A DNA stretch of 47,519 nucleotides. Source: Anaerolineae bacterium (lineage in GTDB: Bacteria; Chloroflexota; Anaerolineae; B4-G1; SLSP01). A program made the translations under genes and the position numbers. A model generated the notes under the pieces. It saw only the letters and a list, made by a program, of their open reading frames with translations. It searched no databases and was not told the DNA's origin. This document shows, one piece after another, positions 15,296-26,174 of the stretch; the first letter of the stretch is position 1; the number at the start of each line of letters is the position of its first letter. The DNA lies in assembly GCA_026991395.1 (NCBI GenBank), contig JALXBP010000101.1, positions 1 through 47,519 of the forward strand, given 5' to 3'.

Positions 15296-18200
15296 CTACG
15301 TCGCCGTCTCCTCGTCCTCTCCCTCTTCCTCGTGGTGCAGACGGTCCAGCACATCCAGCACGTCGCGCAGCAGCTCCTCCTCGGCGAAGCTCCCCTTCTG
15401 CAACAGTTGCTCCGCCTGCTCCATCAGACGGCGACGTTCCTCCTCGCTCAGCTCCTTGGCCGTGACGATGATCACCGGCACATGCCGCGTGGCCGGATTC
15501 TCCTTGATGCGGGTCAGGACGGTCGCTCCGTCCACCTGGGGCATCATCAGATCGAGGATGACGAGATCGTAGCTTTGCCTGTCCAGCTTCTCGATGGCCT
15601 GTTGCCCGCCCTCCGCCTCCTCGACGATGTGGCCGACGCTTTCCAGAATCCGCCGCATCAGCTTGCGGTCGGCCTGCGTGTCATCGACGACGAGGATGCG
15701 GTAGATATCGTCCGTGTAGGCCAATCGCTCGAGTGCCCCGATCAGCCCCTCCTCCGTTACCGGCTTGACGAGGTAGTCGGTTACCCCCATCGTGATCCCC
15801 TTTTCCATACCGTCGCCCGCGACGGAGCAGATGACGACGGGGATGTCCCGCGTATCGGGATCGCTCTTGAGCTGGCGGAGTACCTGCCAGCCGTCCATCT
15901 CCGGCATCACCAGGTCGAGCGTGATGGCGTAGGGCCTGAGCTGCTTCGCCTCCGCCACGGCACGCGAGGGATGCGTGAGACCGACGACGGCATAGCCGTG
16001 CCGCTCCAGGAAGCGGCGGAAGAGGGTTACGACGGCGCTGTCGTCGTCGATGACGAGGACGGTGCGCTTCGCCGCCCTCTCCTCGACGGGCGCTTCCTCT
16101 TCCTCCTCCGCGGCGACCGACTGCGGCCCGCCGATGGGCAGGGCAACGTAGAACGTCGAACCGCTTCCTTCCTCGCTTTCGAACCAGATGCGCCCGCCGT
16201 GCGCTTCGACGAAGCGCTTGCTGACGGGAAGCCCCAGTCCCGTCCCGCCGTAGCGCCGTGTCGAGGAGGAATCCACCTGCTGGAACTCCTGGAAGACGAG
16301 GGGGAATTTGTCCCGCGGGATGCCGATGCCGGTATCCTCGACGGCGATGACGACTTCGCGGTCATCGTGCGTGGCCCGCACGCGGATGTGGCCTTTCTCG
16401 GTGAACTTGGCGGCATTGCCCACCAGGTTGAGCACGACCTGGCGGATGCGCCGCGCGTCGGCGATGATCGTCGGCAGATCGTCGGGCACATCGGCAATCA
16501 ACTCGATCGGCTTGTCCTTGACGAGCGCCGTCGCCGTCGTCAGCACGCCCTGGATGATCTCCTTGAGATCGGTCGGCTCGAAGATGAACTCCATCTTGCC
16601 CGCTTCGATCTTGGACAGGTCGAGGATGTCATTGATGAGATTGAGCAGATGGCGTCCGCTTTCGTAGATGGCGGTGAGGTCGGTCTTCTGCATCTCGGTC
16701 AGCGGGCCGTCGATGCCCTTGAGGATGACGCGGGAAAAGCCAATGATCGAGTTCAGCGGGGTGCGCAGTTCGTGCGACATACTGGCGAGGAACTCGCTCT
16801 TCAGGCGATCGACCTCCTTGAGCTTCTCGGCGGTCTCCTGGGCGTCCTGGTAGAGGCGGGCGTTCTCCACCGCTACGCCCAGGTTCACGGCCACGTTCTG
16901 GAGCGTCATCATCTCGACGGCGTCCAGCGGCGGATGGCCGATCTGCATCCCCACCGTGAGCACGCCCAGCACCTCATCGCGGAGGACGAGGGGGACGGAG
17001 TAGGCCGACGCAAGGTTCAGGTGATCGAGGATCGACTCGAAGATGGACGAGCGGTAAGGGCGTGCATCGAAGTGCCAGAGCAGCGGCTGGCGCAGGCGCA
17101 CGACGGCACCGATACCGGGCAGGTCGATGAGGCGGAAGCGGTGGCCGACGAGGCCGTCCCACGTCTCCCCGCTTTCGTAGAAGACGGCCACGGCCCGCAG
17201 CCGCTCTCCGTCCCAGCGGAAGAGCATCACCGGCGTCCAGTACCGCTGGGCGATCAGTTGACCGACGGCGTTCAGCAGCTTGTCGGGGTCGAGGAAGGAG
17301 GCCGCCGTGCTCATCACCTGGTTGATGAAGACACGCCGCTCGACGTCCTGCTGCGTTCGCTGGAGGAGGAGACGGTTGGCCAGGGCCACGGAGGTCGTAT
17401 AGAAGAGTGCTTCGTAGAAATGACGCATCGTGTCGGTGAACTCGACCTGCTGCGGCAGGCTCATCGCCACGAGGGCGAAGGGATCGCGCTGGACGGTGAT
17501 GAGGAAGAAGAGCAGCCGTTCTCCGTACCGGCGGTAGTAGTCCACCAGATCGGGGGCAATGCCCTCGACCTGCGTCAGGTCGTCCAGGTAGAGGGCATAG
17601 CGCTCGAGCAGCGTCTCCAGACGGCTACCGAATTCGCCCAAGGTAAAGGTGTGCTCCGTCGGCAGCGGGGCATCCACCTCCCGATTCCAGGCCATCAGCA
17701 GCGAAAGCTGGCGCTCCGAGGGCTCTTCGTCGGTGGCTGGCGCGATGCGCAGAATCTCGACGAAGTTCAAATCGGCACGCTGCTTCAATCCCTCCAGCAT
17801 CGCGAAGAAGATGCCGTCAACGGTAACCTCTGCGCCGATGCGCTGGCCCGTCTCGTAGAGCAACTGGGTCTCCGTCAGCGCCATCCGCGTCTGCTCGAAG
17901 AGGATGCGGTTCTCCAGCGCGAGCGAAAGCTGCGCCTGCACCTGATCCAGCATCCGCTTGTCCTCCTCGGCCTCGGGATCGAAGGCAATGGGGTCCTCGA
18001 GTTCCAGCAAGCCGATGGGGTAACCACGCACGGCGATGGGAGCGCGGACGACCACTTCGCCCTCCTTTTCCTCCACGATGACATCCTCGGGCAAGGCGGG
18101 CAACGGCGAAGGCTCGGCCAGCGGGAGGACGTCGCGCAGATCGTAGCTGTAGCCGATGATCTCCTGACGGGTTACGACCTGCGACCAGGAATCCACCGTC

Positions 18201-20662
18201 ATCTGCCGCTGGAAGGCGACCATCTCGTCCAGGCTGCTCTGCACCTGGGCAAAGAGCCGCGCATTTTCGATGGCATTCGCCAACTGATCGGCTACGGTCT
18301 GCAGGATGCCGATATCATCTTCGGAAAAGGCGGCCTGCTCGGTGGACTGGATGGTCATCGCTCCGATGACCTCCCCGCGGGCGACGAGCGGCAGCGCCAT
18401 CTCCGAGCGCGTTTCCGGCAGGAAGGGGTTGTCGAAGCGGACCGCCTCTTCACCGACGTCGAGCGCTATCCGCGGCTCACCGGTCGCCACACAAGCGCCG
18501 ATCATCGAACGCCCGCCCACCCGCAGCCTGTGGCGGTTGGCGAGCATCTTCTTGCCCGCCTCACCGGTGCCGGCCCGCAGGATGGCCCATTCGCCCGTCT
18601 CGTCCACGAGGAAGACGCCGACATAGTAGAGATCGAAGCGGCGACGCACCAACTCGACGACGTAGTTCAGGAGCGGCTCCAAATCGAGGATGGAGGTCGT
18701 CGCCCGCGCGACATCGGCAGCCGTCTGGAGACGAACGGTGCGCAGTTCCACGTCGCCGATGCGGATGAGCGCCTGCAGGATGGAAGCGGCATGGCCGCCG
18801 ATCCGCTCCATCATCATCCGGTCCTCCTCCGAGCAGACGAAGGGAAAGCTGAAGGCCGCCGCCAGCAGGCCGACTTTCTCGCCGCGGACTTCCAGTGACA
18901 TCAGGAAGAGCGTCTGCACACGCGACGGCTCGCCGACGAGGGCTTGCAAGAGATCTTTCTCGGCCCCTTCGATGTTTGCCAGTTCATCGGCCCCCAAATG
19001 GACGATCGTCTTCTCGGCCAGCACCTCCCGCAGGCGGGTCAGGGAGAAGAAAGGATAGCGCGTCATCCGCGGAAGCGTGCCGTCGGCACGCCACACGCCC
19101 AAGGGATAGAGCCACCGAGGTGTCTGATGTCCCCAGAAGGGCGAAAAGGCCACCAATCCTACGCCCATATCGGCTTGCCCGACCGGGGTGTATTGACGCA
19201 ACACCCTGAGGGCCTCATCGTAATCCCCAGCGGCACTGAGATCGGAGAGGGCACGGTACAGGTACGTAACCCTTTCGTGAGAGCGTTCCTGCAACTCGGC
19301 GATGGTCAGGTTCTCGATGGAGGCGATCACCGCGTCGGCCAGGAGGTCAACCGCTTCACGGATCGGCGAATCCAGTTGCAGTTGCCAGCGCTCGATAATC
19401 TCACGGGAGCGGGAGAAGAAGATGAGCAACCCGACCAGCTTGCGGCCATGGCACAGGTGGATCGAAAAAGCCGATGCCACGCCGTAGCGATGAACAAGCT
19501 CCCGCATTTGCGACGTGCCAAAGCCTCGATCGGTCAACGAGGGCAAGTCCTCCCAGAAGAAGAAGCGTTCGCCCCGATCACACCAGCGCTTGCGCGGCAG
19601 GGAAACGGCCCTGGAGGAGAGGGCATGCTCCTCACCATCGGAGCGGAAGAGCTGATAGACATCGGCCTTGCTCGGATGGTCCTCCTCATCCCAACTGCGC
19701 ACAACGAAGAGCGTTACCCCCTCGAAGGCCAGGACCCGGCCATGCTCGGCCAGGATGCGCACGACCTCCTCATAGGTATTTGCACCCAGCAGCGAGCGGT
19801 TCAGGCGCGAGAGGAGGCGCCAGTTGAGCATCTGCCGCCGCTCGTCCTGGCGAATGTACACCTGCGTCAAGAGCGAGGCGATCTGCTGCGCGACGATCTG
19901 GTAGAAGAGGAAGCGCTCGACATCGATCGAAGCCGCCACTTCTCCTCCCACGAGGAGAGCGCCGACGAGCACACCTCCGACGATGATGGAGAAAGGCAGG
20001 CAGCCTCCTTGCATATGCTGGAGGAAGTCATCCATGGAGAGCAGGGAGGGGCTTTCCATAGAACGCAGGTAGAGAACGGCCTCTTCCTGATCGAGGATGA
20101 AGAAATCGACATCGCGGCCGCCCAGGTAGCGGTGCAGCAGCGTGATGATCTCATCGACCGTCTGCTTCCACAGGTTCCCCGTCTCGCCGATCCGGATGTT
20201 GGACAAGGCATAGAGCAGCCGGAAACGGTTTTCCCCCCCATCGGCTCCCTCCAGCGCGACATCCATCATCCCGCCGGCCTCGATCCAGCCGCGCCACAGC
20301 TCTCCCGTTACCAGAAGGACAACATGGCAGTAGGCACTGCGTTGTTCTTCGGCGCGGATGGATTCCCGGAGCATTTGGAAAGTCTCCAACAATGCGCGCA
20401 GCGGGGCACCCGCCCGATAGAGCCTTCGGCCGACCTCGATGAGAGGCTCCTCATCGCCCTCCTCGACGAAGCGCACCAGTCCTTTCTCTACTTCGGTGAA
20501 GAACGCCTCGGTCCGCTTCTCAGAAAGACCCTCGACTTTCGAGGGAAGCAGGGCGCAGACGGCCTGCAGCTTGCTCAGGAACGCCTGCAACATCTCTTGA
20601 CTGATCTTCATGCCTTTTCCCGCCCCACTTGTGAGAGCGGCAATGTCGTTCCCGATGTTCAT
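15296..20662 (-). CDS. giant soluble multi-GAF hybrid histidine kinase with two receiver domains
   Basis: This 1788-residue protein has no membrane segment. An N-terminal helical part (about 20-130) recalls the RsbR/RsbRD N-terminal domain. About seven GAF-like units follow, including one standard copy with [15 protein letters not shown] and [10 protein letters not shown], and one Trp-type unit starting at VDSWSQVV. The kinase core has the H-box SHELRTPLN with His1297, N-box [14 protein letters not shown]1 DTGIGIP and G2 [10 protein letters not shown]. Two receivers end the protein, with phosphoacceptors Asp1583 ([10 protein letters not shown]) and Asp1704 ([10 protein letters not shown]). 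There is no Hpt or output domain. The ATG at 20662 overlaps the preceding stop (ATGA), with AAGGA upstream. It is the last sensory gene of the array and may integrate signals from the outputless members. Confidence 0.93.
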   Translation of the reverse strand: MNIGNDIAALTSGAGKGMKISQEMLQAFLSKLQAVCALLPSKVEGLSEKRTEAFFTEVEKGLVRFVEEGDEEPLIEVGRRLYRAGAPLRALLETFQMLRESIRAEEQRSAYCHVVLLVTGELWRGWIEAGGMMDVALEGADGGENRFRLLYALSNIRIGETGNLWKQTVDEIITLLHRYLGGRDVDFFILDQEEAVLYLRSMESPSLLSMDDFLQHMQGGCLPFSIIVGGVLVGALLVGGEVAASIDVERFLFYQIVAQQIASLLTQVYIRQDERRQMLNWRLLSRLNRSLLGANTYEEVVRILAEHGRVLAFEGVTLFVVRSWDEEDHPSKADVYQLFRSDGEEHALSSRAVSLPRKRWCDRGERFFFWEDLPSLTDRGFGTSQMRELVHRYGVASAFSIHLCHGRKLVGLLIFFSRSREIIERWQLQLDSPIREAVDLLADAVIASIENLTIAELQERSHERVTYLYRALSDLSAAGDYDEALRVLRQYTPVGQADMGVGLVAFSPFWGHQTPRWLYPLGVWRADGTLPRMTRYPFFSLTRLREVLAEKTIVHLGADELANIEGAEKDLLQALVGEPSRVQTLFLMSLEVRGEKVGLLAAAFSFPFVCSEEDRMMMERIGGHAASILQALIRIGDVELRTVRLQTAADVARATTSILDLEPLLNYVVELVRRRFDLYYVGVFLVDETGEWAILRAGTGEAGKKMLANRHRLRVGGRSMIGACVATGEPRIALDVGEEAVRFDNPFLPETRSEMALPLVARGEVIGAMTIQSTEQAAFSEDDIGILQTVADQLANAIENARLFAQVQSSLDEMVAFQRQMTVDSWSQVVTRQEIIGYSYDLRDVLPLAEPSPLPALPEDVIVEEKEGEVVVRAPIAVRGYPIGLLELEDPIAFDPEAEEDKRMLDQVQAQLSLALENRILFEQTRMALTETQLLYETGQRIGAEVTVDGIFFAMLEGLKQRADLNFVEILRIAPATDEEPSERQLSLLMAWNREVDAPLPTEHTFTLGEFGSRLETLLERYALYLDDLTQVEGIAPDLVDYYRRYGERLLFFLITVQRDPFALVAMSLPQQVEFTDTMRHFYEALFYTTSVALANRLLLQRTQQDVERRVFINQVMSTAASFLDPDKLLNAVGQLIAQRYWTPVMLFRWDGERLRAVAVFYESGETWDGLVGHRFRLIDLPGIGAVVRLRQPLLWHFDARPYRSSIFESILDHLNLASAYSVPLVLRDEVLGVLTVGMQIGHPPLDAVEMMTLQNVAVNLGVAVENARLYQDAQETAEKLKEVDRLKSEFLASMSHELRTPLNSIIGFSRVILKGIDGPLTEMQKTDLTAIYESGRHLLNLINDILDLSKIEAGKMEFIFEPTDLKEIIQGVLTTATALVKDKPIELIADVPDDLPTIIADARRIRQVVLNLVGNAAKFTEKGHIRVRATHDDREVVIAVEDTGIGIPRDKFPLVFQEFQQVDSSSTRRYGGTGLGLPVSKRFVEAHGGRIWFESEEGSGSTFYVALPIGGPQSVAAEEEEEAPVEERAAKRTVLVIDDDSAVVTLFRRFLERHGYAVVGLTHPSRAVAEAKQLRPYAITLDLVMPEMDGWQVLRQLKSDPDTRDIPVVICSVAGDGMEKGITMGVTDYLVKPVTEEGLIGALERLAYTDDIYRILVVDDTQADRKLMRRILESVGHIVEEAEGGQQAIEKLDRQSYDLVILDLMMPQVDGATVLTRIKENPATRHVPVIIVTAKELSEEERRRLMEQAEQLLQKGSFAEEELLRDVLDVLDRLHHEEEGEDEETAT

Positions 20663-23600
20663 CTTTCGTCCTTTTTCTTCTCCTCTGTCTGGGTCAGAGA
20701 TACGCGGCTGGTGAGGAGCCGGATCGTCGTGTGCCGGGCCTGGAAAGCCTTCCCCAGTTCCTCCGCCGTCGTCGCCAGCAGTGACTCGATGTCGGCGGCG
20801 TGTTGCAGCCGCTCGCCGATCTGCCGGATGAGCCGCTCGCGGCGGGCGCGGGAGGCGGTAACTTCCAGTTGGAAGCGGTTCTGGACGGCCACCGAAGCCT
20901 GGCCGACCAGAATCTTCAGGCGTGTCAATTCAGCCTCGGAAATCGAGATGGGATGGGGGTAGATGGCACTGACAAAGCCGATGCCCTGCCCGGCGACGAC
21001 CATCGGCACGAGAACCGCCCCCCGTGCTCCCAGGGCCGTGAAGAGGTTGCCCCCCATCTGCTTGAAGGCAGGCGGAGCCTTCTCCACATCCTCGATGACC
21101 ATCGCTTCTCCCTTGCTGACGTAGGTGAAAAGCTGGGAGCCACGCAGCGGATAGGAGCGTTGCAGGGCGGCAGGGGCCTGCTCCGCATACCAGACCGCGA
21201 TGACGCGCAGGCGCGTCGGCAACGGAGCCCCCTCCCTGAGCGGCCTGTCGAAAAGCTGCAGGACGACGTAGTTCGCGCCCTTGCCAAACACGGTGTAGCT
21301 CCGCAGAACGCCGATGATGTCGTCATACGTTACGGCGATGTTCAGCGCCTGCGCGGCACGGTAGAGCGCCTCCGCCTCGCTCAGCGCCGCCTGCACCTGA
21401 CGGAGCAGATGCTCTCTTGCCAGCGTCCCGGAAATGGCCAAGGCCATCGTGCGCATCGCATTGACCACATCGTCGCCCCATCTGTGCTCGCGCTGGAGAT
21501 CGACGAAGCCGATCACATCGGGAGGCCGGTCGGCTTGATTTTCCACACGGAGCAGCAACAGTGCCTTGATGCCGAAGCGCTCCATAATCGCGCGTTCCGG
21601 CCCCTTAGCCTCCGCCAGCGTCGCCCGCACGATGCCTACTCCTTCCCGCAACGCCTTGGCCCAGTCGGGGATGGTCTCCGGACGCCATTCCCGAAGACCG
21701 CCCGCCTCGCCTTCGGCGGTCAACGGCCAGCGGTGGACGATCTCCCAGCGGTAGCTGCCGTCCTCGTTTTGAACCGGCTGCGTGTAGTAAGCACGGGTTA
21801 CGCCGACAGCCTCCGCCAGGATGCCCAGCACCTCGCCGAGGGCCTCGCTTCCCTGCTCGGCCAGGAGCGTTGTCGCCCGCGCCACGCCGCTCTGATAGCG
21901 GGCCTGACGCTCGGTGAGCGCTCGCGCCTCCTCCATATTGCGCAGATAGAGTGCATTCTGGATCGCCGTCGCCATCTGCGTGCCCAGGAACTCCAGCAGA
22001 CGCATATGCTCCTCGCCGAAGAAGCCCTCGCTGCGGCTCATCGCGAAGAGTACACCCACCGGCTGCGTCCCCAGGCGCAGGGGCACGGCTGCCATCGAGC
22101 GGAAGCCGTGCTGCGCCATCTCCGCCGCCTCCGGCACGATGGAGAGATCGCCGACGATCAGCGGCCGGTCGCTCTCCATCACCTGATAGATGAATCCATC
22201 GGGAGTGGGCATAAGGTTCATCTCGGCGGTTATATCCTCCATCCCTTCAGGGATGCCGAGACCGATGACGAAACGATCCCGCACGAGGTCGCGATAGTAA
22301 GCCAGCGCGATCTCGACACCGAGGAGACGGCGGGCCCACGCCGCGCCGATCTCGGTGATGCGCTGGACATCGAGCGCGGAGACGAGTTCGAGGCCGGCCT
22401 CGTAGAGCCGCTGCAACGCCTCGGCTCGGCGGGTGCTTTCCTCGTAGAGGCGGGCATTTTCGATGGCGACGGCCGCCTGCGCCCCCAACATCTCGAGCAA
22501 GCGCAGGTGCTCCTCGGAGAAGGTGAAGCGTCCCCGTCGGCGCACGCCGACCAGGGCACCGATCCCTCCCCGCGCCGCGACGAGGGGCACGCCGACCATC
22601 GAACTCACCCATCCCCTGAACGGCTCGAAGGGCGATTCGGCGGTATTGTAATCCTCGATGAGAACGGCCTGGCCTTCCTGGAAAATCTCGGTGAACGTCC
22701 CCCCGACGGGATAGCTCCGCCCCGTCATATCGGCAAGGATACCCCGCGCATAGGCAAAGAGAACCTTCCGCGTCGCCGCATCGAAGGTTACGAAAGCCAC
22801 ACCGTCGGCATCGACGAGGGCGGCGGCCTGCTCGACGACCAGCCGACGCACGGCCTCCGCATCCAGCTCGCGACCGAAGCGCAGCGAGATATCGTAGAGC
22901 AACTGCAGTTCGTGAGAACGCCGCTGGGATTCCTCCAGCAGGTTGAGGTTCTCCAGGATGACGGCGACCTGCGAAGCGATATTCTGCGCCAGATCGCGCG
23001 TTTCCGGACTCAAGGTGGTATGCCCCTGGCGCTGCACGAAGACGAGGAAGCCGGAAAGCCGGCCGCTCGTCTTGATGGTGATGTAGAGCACCTGGGAGGT
23101 TACGTAACGTTCGATGACCTCCTCCCCCAGCGGCAGCGGCAGCAGCTTGCCGCTTTCGGCGCGCTCCAGCCCGCGGAGGAAGATCTGCAGATGTCCGGGC
23201 AGTTCGTATTCCCCACCGGCGGGCAAGATCGATTCCCCGTCCGGCGCGAAGAAGGACTGCAGGCGAGCACGCTGCAACTGTCCGGGTTCCAGGAAGGTGA
23301 AGACGCCGACGGCCATATCCAAACCGCGGGCAAGGATTTCGGCAATGTCGCGCAGCGCCTCGTCCGGGCTGATCCGCGTCGCCGCCGCCTGCAGCACGGC
23401 GTTGAGCAATGCCTGCTGGCGTGCCGTCCGCTGAGCTTCCTCGAAGAGGCGTGCATTTTCCAGAGCGATGGAAAGCTGATTGCCGATCTCGCGCACGAGG
23501 GCGATCTCCTCTTCCGACCAGCGGCGGTTAGGGTCGGAGAGGGCGATGAGGCCGATGGTTTCGTCGCGGTAGCGCATCGGCTCGATGACAAAGGGGTGCT

Positions 23601-25062
23601 CTACGCTATCTTGGGAGGGAATGACCTCGCGCACCGAAGCCGGATCGACCGGCAAGGGCAGCACGGGGCGGACATCGACGCGGTCGTACTCGAAGGCCAT
23701 CACCCGCTGATGGCCCATCACCCGCGCCCAGCCCGTGCGCATGTAGTCACGCTGCAGCAGCTCCATCTCCTGCAGAGCGACCTGCGTCTGCTCCATCAAC
23801 TCCGCATTCTGCAGGGCGATGGAAAGCTGATCGGCGAGGAGCTGCAAAACGGAGACATCCTCGTCGCCAAAGGCGTTGGGCTTGTCGCTCTGCACGTCCA
23901 GTACGCCGATGATTCTCCCCTTCTCGTCATTGAGCGGCAGTGCCATCTCCGAGCGCGTCTGCGGGAGGTCGGGGTTGTTGAACCAGACGGCGTCCTCACC
24001 CACATCGAGGGCGATGCGCGGTTTGCCCGTCGCGGCGACCATCCCCACGATGCCCTGCTGCCCCACGCGGAGCCGATGACCACGGGCCAGCATCCGCGCT
24101 CCTCCCGCGGAGGAAGCGGCACGGAGCACAGCCCAGCGGCGCTCGTCATCGAGGAGGAAGATACCGGCATGGTAGAAGCCGAAGTAGTTGGAGATCGCCT
24201 TGACCGTGGTCTGGAGGAGCGAGTCCACGTCGCGGGAGCGGATCGACTCGCTGGCAACCATCATCACCGCCTCCAGTTGCTGGCTGCGACGCATCAGCGC
24301 CGCCGTGCGCTCGGAGACGCGATCTTCCAGCGAAGCGATCATCCCCTGGAGCCGCTCGGCCATGCCGTTGAGCGTCCTCGCCAGGAAACCCAATTCGCCG
24401 GGCGCATCCGGCAGGCGGTAGGAAAGCTCGCCCGCCCCCAGCCGTGCCGCTCCTTCCGCCAGCCGTGAGATCGGCATGGTAACCCATCGGGAGATCGCGA
24501 AGTAGAAGATGGCAACGATGATGAGGAAGACCGCAATGCTCACGGCGATGGGCACGACGATGAACCAGCGCGATCCGGCGGCCATGGCGGGCATCGCGAC
24601 GACGATGTAGAGCCGCTGCGAATGACTCCCCGGCAAGCGAATGGAACGCACGACGAGGTGCAGTTCCCCTTCGTAGGGAACGACGTGCCGCTCGAACTCG
24701 CCGGACCACAGGCCGCGCAGATCGGGATAGAGACGCATCGCCATCTGGGGCTGCGAATGATAGATGGCTTTGCCGTTCTCGTCCACCACGGCTACGAAGG
24801 TGATATTCTCTTCCCCGCTCGCCAGGCTGCCCAGATAGTCGCTCAATCCCTGCAGGTCGTAGATGGAGGTGATGTAGGGCGAAACCTCCTCGATAGTATA
24901 GCTGACCTGCCGCGCGATGAGTCGGGCGGGGGCCAGGCGTGCCTCCCGATAGGCCCGGGCGAAATCCCGTCCCAGGTAGGTGAGCAAGCCTGTCAGCATC
25001 ACCAGGGGGATGATGACCCCGACGATAATCAGCCGCCAACGCAGAGAAAGACGACGCATCAT
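20659..25062 (-). CDS. membrane Cache/HAMP sensor with seven GAF-like domains and no output domain
   Basis: This 1467-residue protein has TM1 at about 10-28, an extracytoplasmic PAS/Cache-like domain (VAVVDENGKAIYHS), TM2 near 168-193 and a HAMP linker (RWVTMPISRLAEGAARL). A standard GAF with [15 protein letters not shown] follows, then a Trp-type GAF-like unit starting RTGWARVMG, then about five divergent GAFs separated by signalling helices. It stops after a short tail with ELGKAFQARHTTIRLL, where another GAF would begin. No kinase, cyclase, GGDEF or methylation region is present. The start ATG at 25062 overlaps the lipoprotein stop (ATGA) and has GGAGGA upstream; a second ATG follows immediately. 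The likely job is signal relay by protein contact, probably to the giant kinase encoded next. Confidence 0.9.
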   Translation of the reverse strand: MMRRLSLRWRLIIVGVIIPLVMLTGLLTYLGRDFARAYREARLAPARLIARQVSYTIEEVSPYITSIYDLQGLSDYLGSLASGEENITFVAVVDENGKAIYHSQPQMAMRLYPDLRGLWSGEFERHVVPYEGELHLVVRSIRLPGSHSQRLYIVVAMPAMAAGSRWFIVVPIAVSIAVFLIIVAIFYFAISRWVTMPISRLAEGAARLGAGELSYRLPDAPGELGFLARTLNGMAERLQGMIASLEDRVSERTAALMRRSQQLEAVMMVASESIRSRDVDSLLQTTVKAISNYFGFYHAGIFLLDDERRWAVLRAASSAGGARMLARGHRLRVGQQGIVGMVAATGKPRIALDVGEDAVWFNNPDLPQTRSEMALPLNDEKGRIIGVLDVQSDKPNAFGDEDVSVLQLLADQLSIALQNAELMEQTQVALQEMELLQRDYMRTGWARVMGHQRVMAFEYDRVDVRPVLPLPVDPASVREVIPSQDSVEHPFVIEPMRYRDETIGLIALSDPNRRWSEEEIALVREIGNQLSIALENARLFEEAQRTARQQALLNAVLQAAATRISPDEALRDIAEILARGLDMAVGVFTFLEPGQLQRARLQSFFAPDGESILPAGGEYELPGHLQIFLRGLERAESGKLLPLPLGEEVIERYVTSQVLYITIKTSGRLSGFLVFVQRQGHTTLSPETRDLAQNIASQVAVILENLNLLEESQRRSHELQLLYDISLRFGRELDAEAVRRLVVEQAAALVDADGVAFVTFDAATRKVLFAYARGILADMTGRSYPVGGTFTEIFQEGQAVLIEDYNTAESPFEPFRGWVSSMVGVPLVAARGGIGALVGVRRRGRFTFSEEHLRLLEMLGAQAAVAIENARLYEESTRRAEALQRLYEAGLELVSALDVQRITEIGAAWARRLLGVEIALAYYRDLVRDRFVIGLGIPEGMEDITAEMNLMPTPDGFIYQVMESDRPLIVGDLSIVPEAAEMAQHGFRSMAAVPLRLGTQPVGVLFAMSRSEGFFGEEHMRLLEFLGTQMATAIQNALYLRNMEEARALTERQARYQSGVARATTLLAEQGSEALGEVLGILAEAVGVTRAYYTQPVQNEDGSYRWEIVHRWPLTAEGEAGGLREWRPETIPDWAKALREGVGIVRATLAEAKGPERAIMERFGIKALLLLRVENQADRPPDVIGFVDLQREHRWGDDVVNAMRTMALAISGTLAREHLLRQVQAALSEAEALYRAAQALNIAVTYDDIIGVLRSYTVFGKGANYVVLQLFDRPLREGAPLPTRLRVIAVWYAEQAPAALQRSYPLRGSQLFTYVSKGEAMVIEDVEKAPPAFKQMGGNLFTALGARGAVLVPMVVAGQGIGFVSAIYPHPISISEAELTRLKILVGQASVAVQNRFQLEVTASRARRERLIRQIGERLQHAADIESLLATTAEELGKAFQARHTTIRLLTSRVSLTQTEEKKKDER

Positions 25063-26174
25063 GGTTCTCCTCCAGCCGCACCTGCTGCAGAACCACCCGC
25101 AGGATAGCCGCTATATTTCACCGCCAACAGCGTTACAGGGGTGGGCAACGAAAGATTCCAGCGAGCCACGCCGCGCAGATTCACCGCCAGCAAATCCGAG
25201 GAACGCCCTTCCGCAGACAAGGCCGAGGGATGCGTGCCCCGATGCACCTCGACGACCATCCGGGCGAGCATCTCCCCCTCGCGCCACACGGAGGCGACCA
25301 GGCCGCCCACCGCGCCGAGCCGCACCGCCCGCTCATCCAGCGCAAAGAGCGGCACCGGCGCATTCAGGATCGTCCAGGTCAACACATGGCGCTCATTGAC
25401 GAAGCGCCACCGGTCATCGCGCAGCCCCTCCCACGAGATGAGGAGGACCATATCGACGGCCTTGGCCTCCGTTTCCAAAATCTGCTGCCAGACCACGAAA
25501 CGTTCCGTCGTGTAGAGCGTGAAATCGACGGTCGGGAAAGCCTCCTGCAACTGCGCGTAAGCCGAGGTCGCCTCCAGTGCATCCGCACCGCTGCCCAGCA
25601 CCAGGACGCGGCTGATCGGCTTCGTCCGGCTCATCTCCATCGCCAAACGCATCGTTTCGATCGGGTAGCGGCCGTGCGGCAATCCTACGACGGAAGGATA
25701 GCGACGCAGGGCCTCCACCTGGCTCGAGGGGACGTCGGCATATAGGACGGGCGTCGTCACGTGTTCCACGGCGTAAACCGGCGCGATCTGCGCCGTCGCC
25801 AGCCCTCCCAACGTGATGACCATATCGTAGCTTCCGCGCCCAAGCGCCTCCAGGACACTCTGGATCTTCGCATCCACCTCCTCATCCGAGGTGCGCGGCT
25901 CGATGTACAGGACGAACTCCTCCACCTGCAGCGTCCCGTCCCCGCGATAGAAGCCCATCAGCCTCAACCGGTGGTAGAGACCGGCGCGCAGGTAGAGCGT
26001 CGCATCCTCCTCCGCCGAGCGTGCGTACACCAGCGCAAGGCGGAGCGTCCGCCCGGCGGTTGTCGGGGTCGCCGTCGAGGTCGCCGTCGGGGTCGGCGGC
26101 GGCGTGGGCGCGGGGCGGCACGCCGAAAGGAGGAGCAGCGCAAGGAGGAAAAGGGATCGAAGGCTACGCATCAT
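25059..26174 (-). CDS. ABC-type substrate-binding lipoprotein (ABC_sub_bind/TrpX-like) within the sensor operon
   Basis: This 371-residue lipoprotein has a lipobox LSAC with Cys19, then a Pro/Thr-rich linker (about 20-42) before a periplasmic-binding fold. Segments typical of the ABC_sub_bind family are YDMVITLGGLATAQIAP, VLYADVPSSQVEAL, VLVLGSGADALEATSAYAQLQEAF and WTILNAPVPLFALDERAVRLGAVGGLVAS. No permease or ATPase accompanies it here. In other bacteria this fold is fused to, or encoded beside, sensor kinases as a ligand-reading part, so I infer an extracytoplasmic sensor. The ATG at 26174 overlaps the upstream gene by 11 nt, with GAGGGGGAG before it, and the stop overlaps the next start. 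It is the only non-GAF, non-receiver protein of the array. Confidence 0.85.
   Translation of the reverse strand: MMRSLRSLFLLALLLLSACRPAPTPPPTPTATSTATPTTAGRTLRLALVYARSAEEDATLYLRAGLYHRLRLMGFYRGDGTLQVEEFVLYIEPRTSDEEVDAKIQSVLEALGRGSYDMVITLGGLATAQIAPVYAVEHVTTPVLYADVPSSQVEALRRYPSVVGLPHGRYPIETMRLAMEMSRTKPISRVLVLGSGADALEATSAYAQLQEAFPTVDFTLYTTERFVVWQQILETEAKAVDMVLLISWEGLRDDRWRFVNERHVLTWTILNAPVPLFALDERAVRLGAVGGLVASVWREGEMLARMVVEVHRGTHPSALSAEGRSSDLLAVNLRGVARWNLSLPTPVTLLAVKYSGYPAGGSAAGAAGGEP

Noticed and set aside
15002-24468. Very long open frames on the + strand opposite the two giant sensor genes (for example 15002-18898 and 20800-24468)
   Set aside because: They mirror the real genes codon for codon. 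They arise because the sense genes avoid TTA, CTA and TCA codons in GC-rich DNA. The encoded sequences are His/Arg/Asp/Gln-rich and match no protein family.
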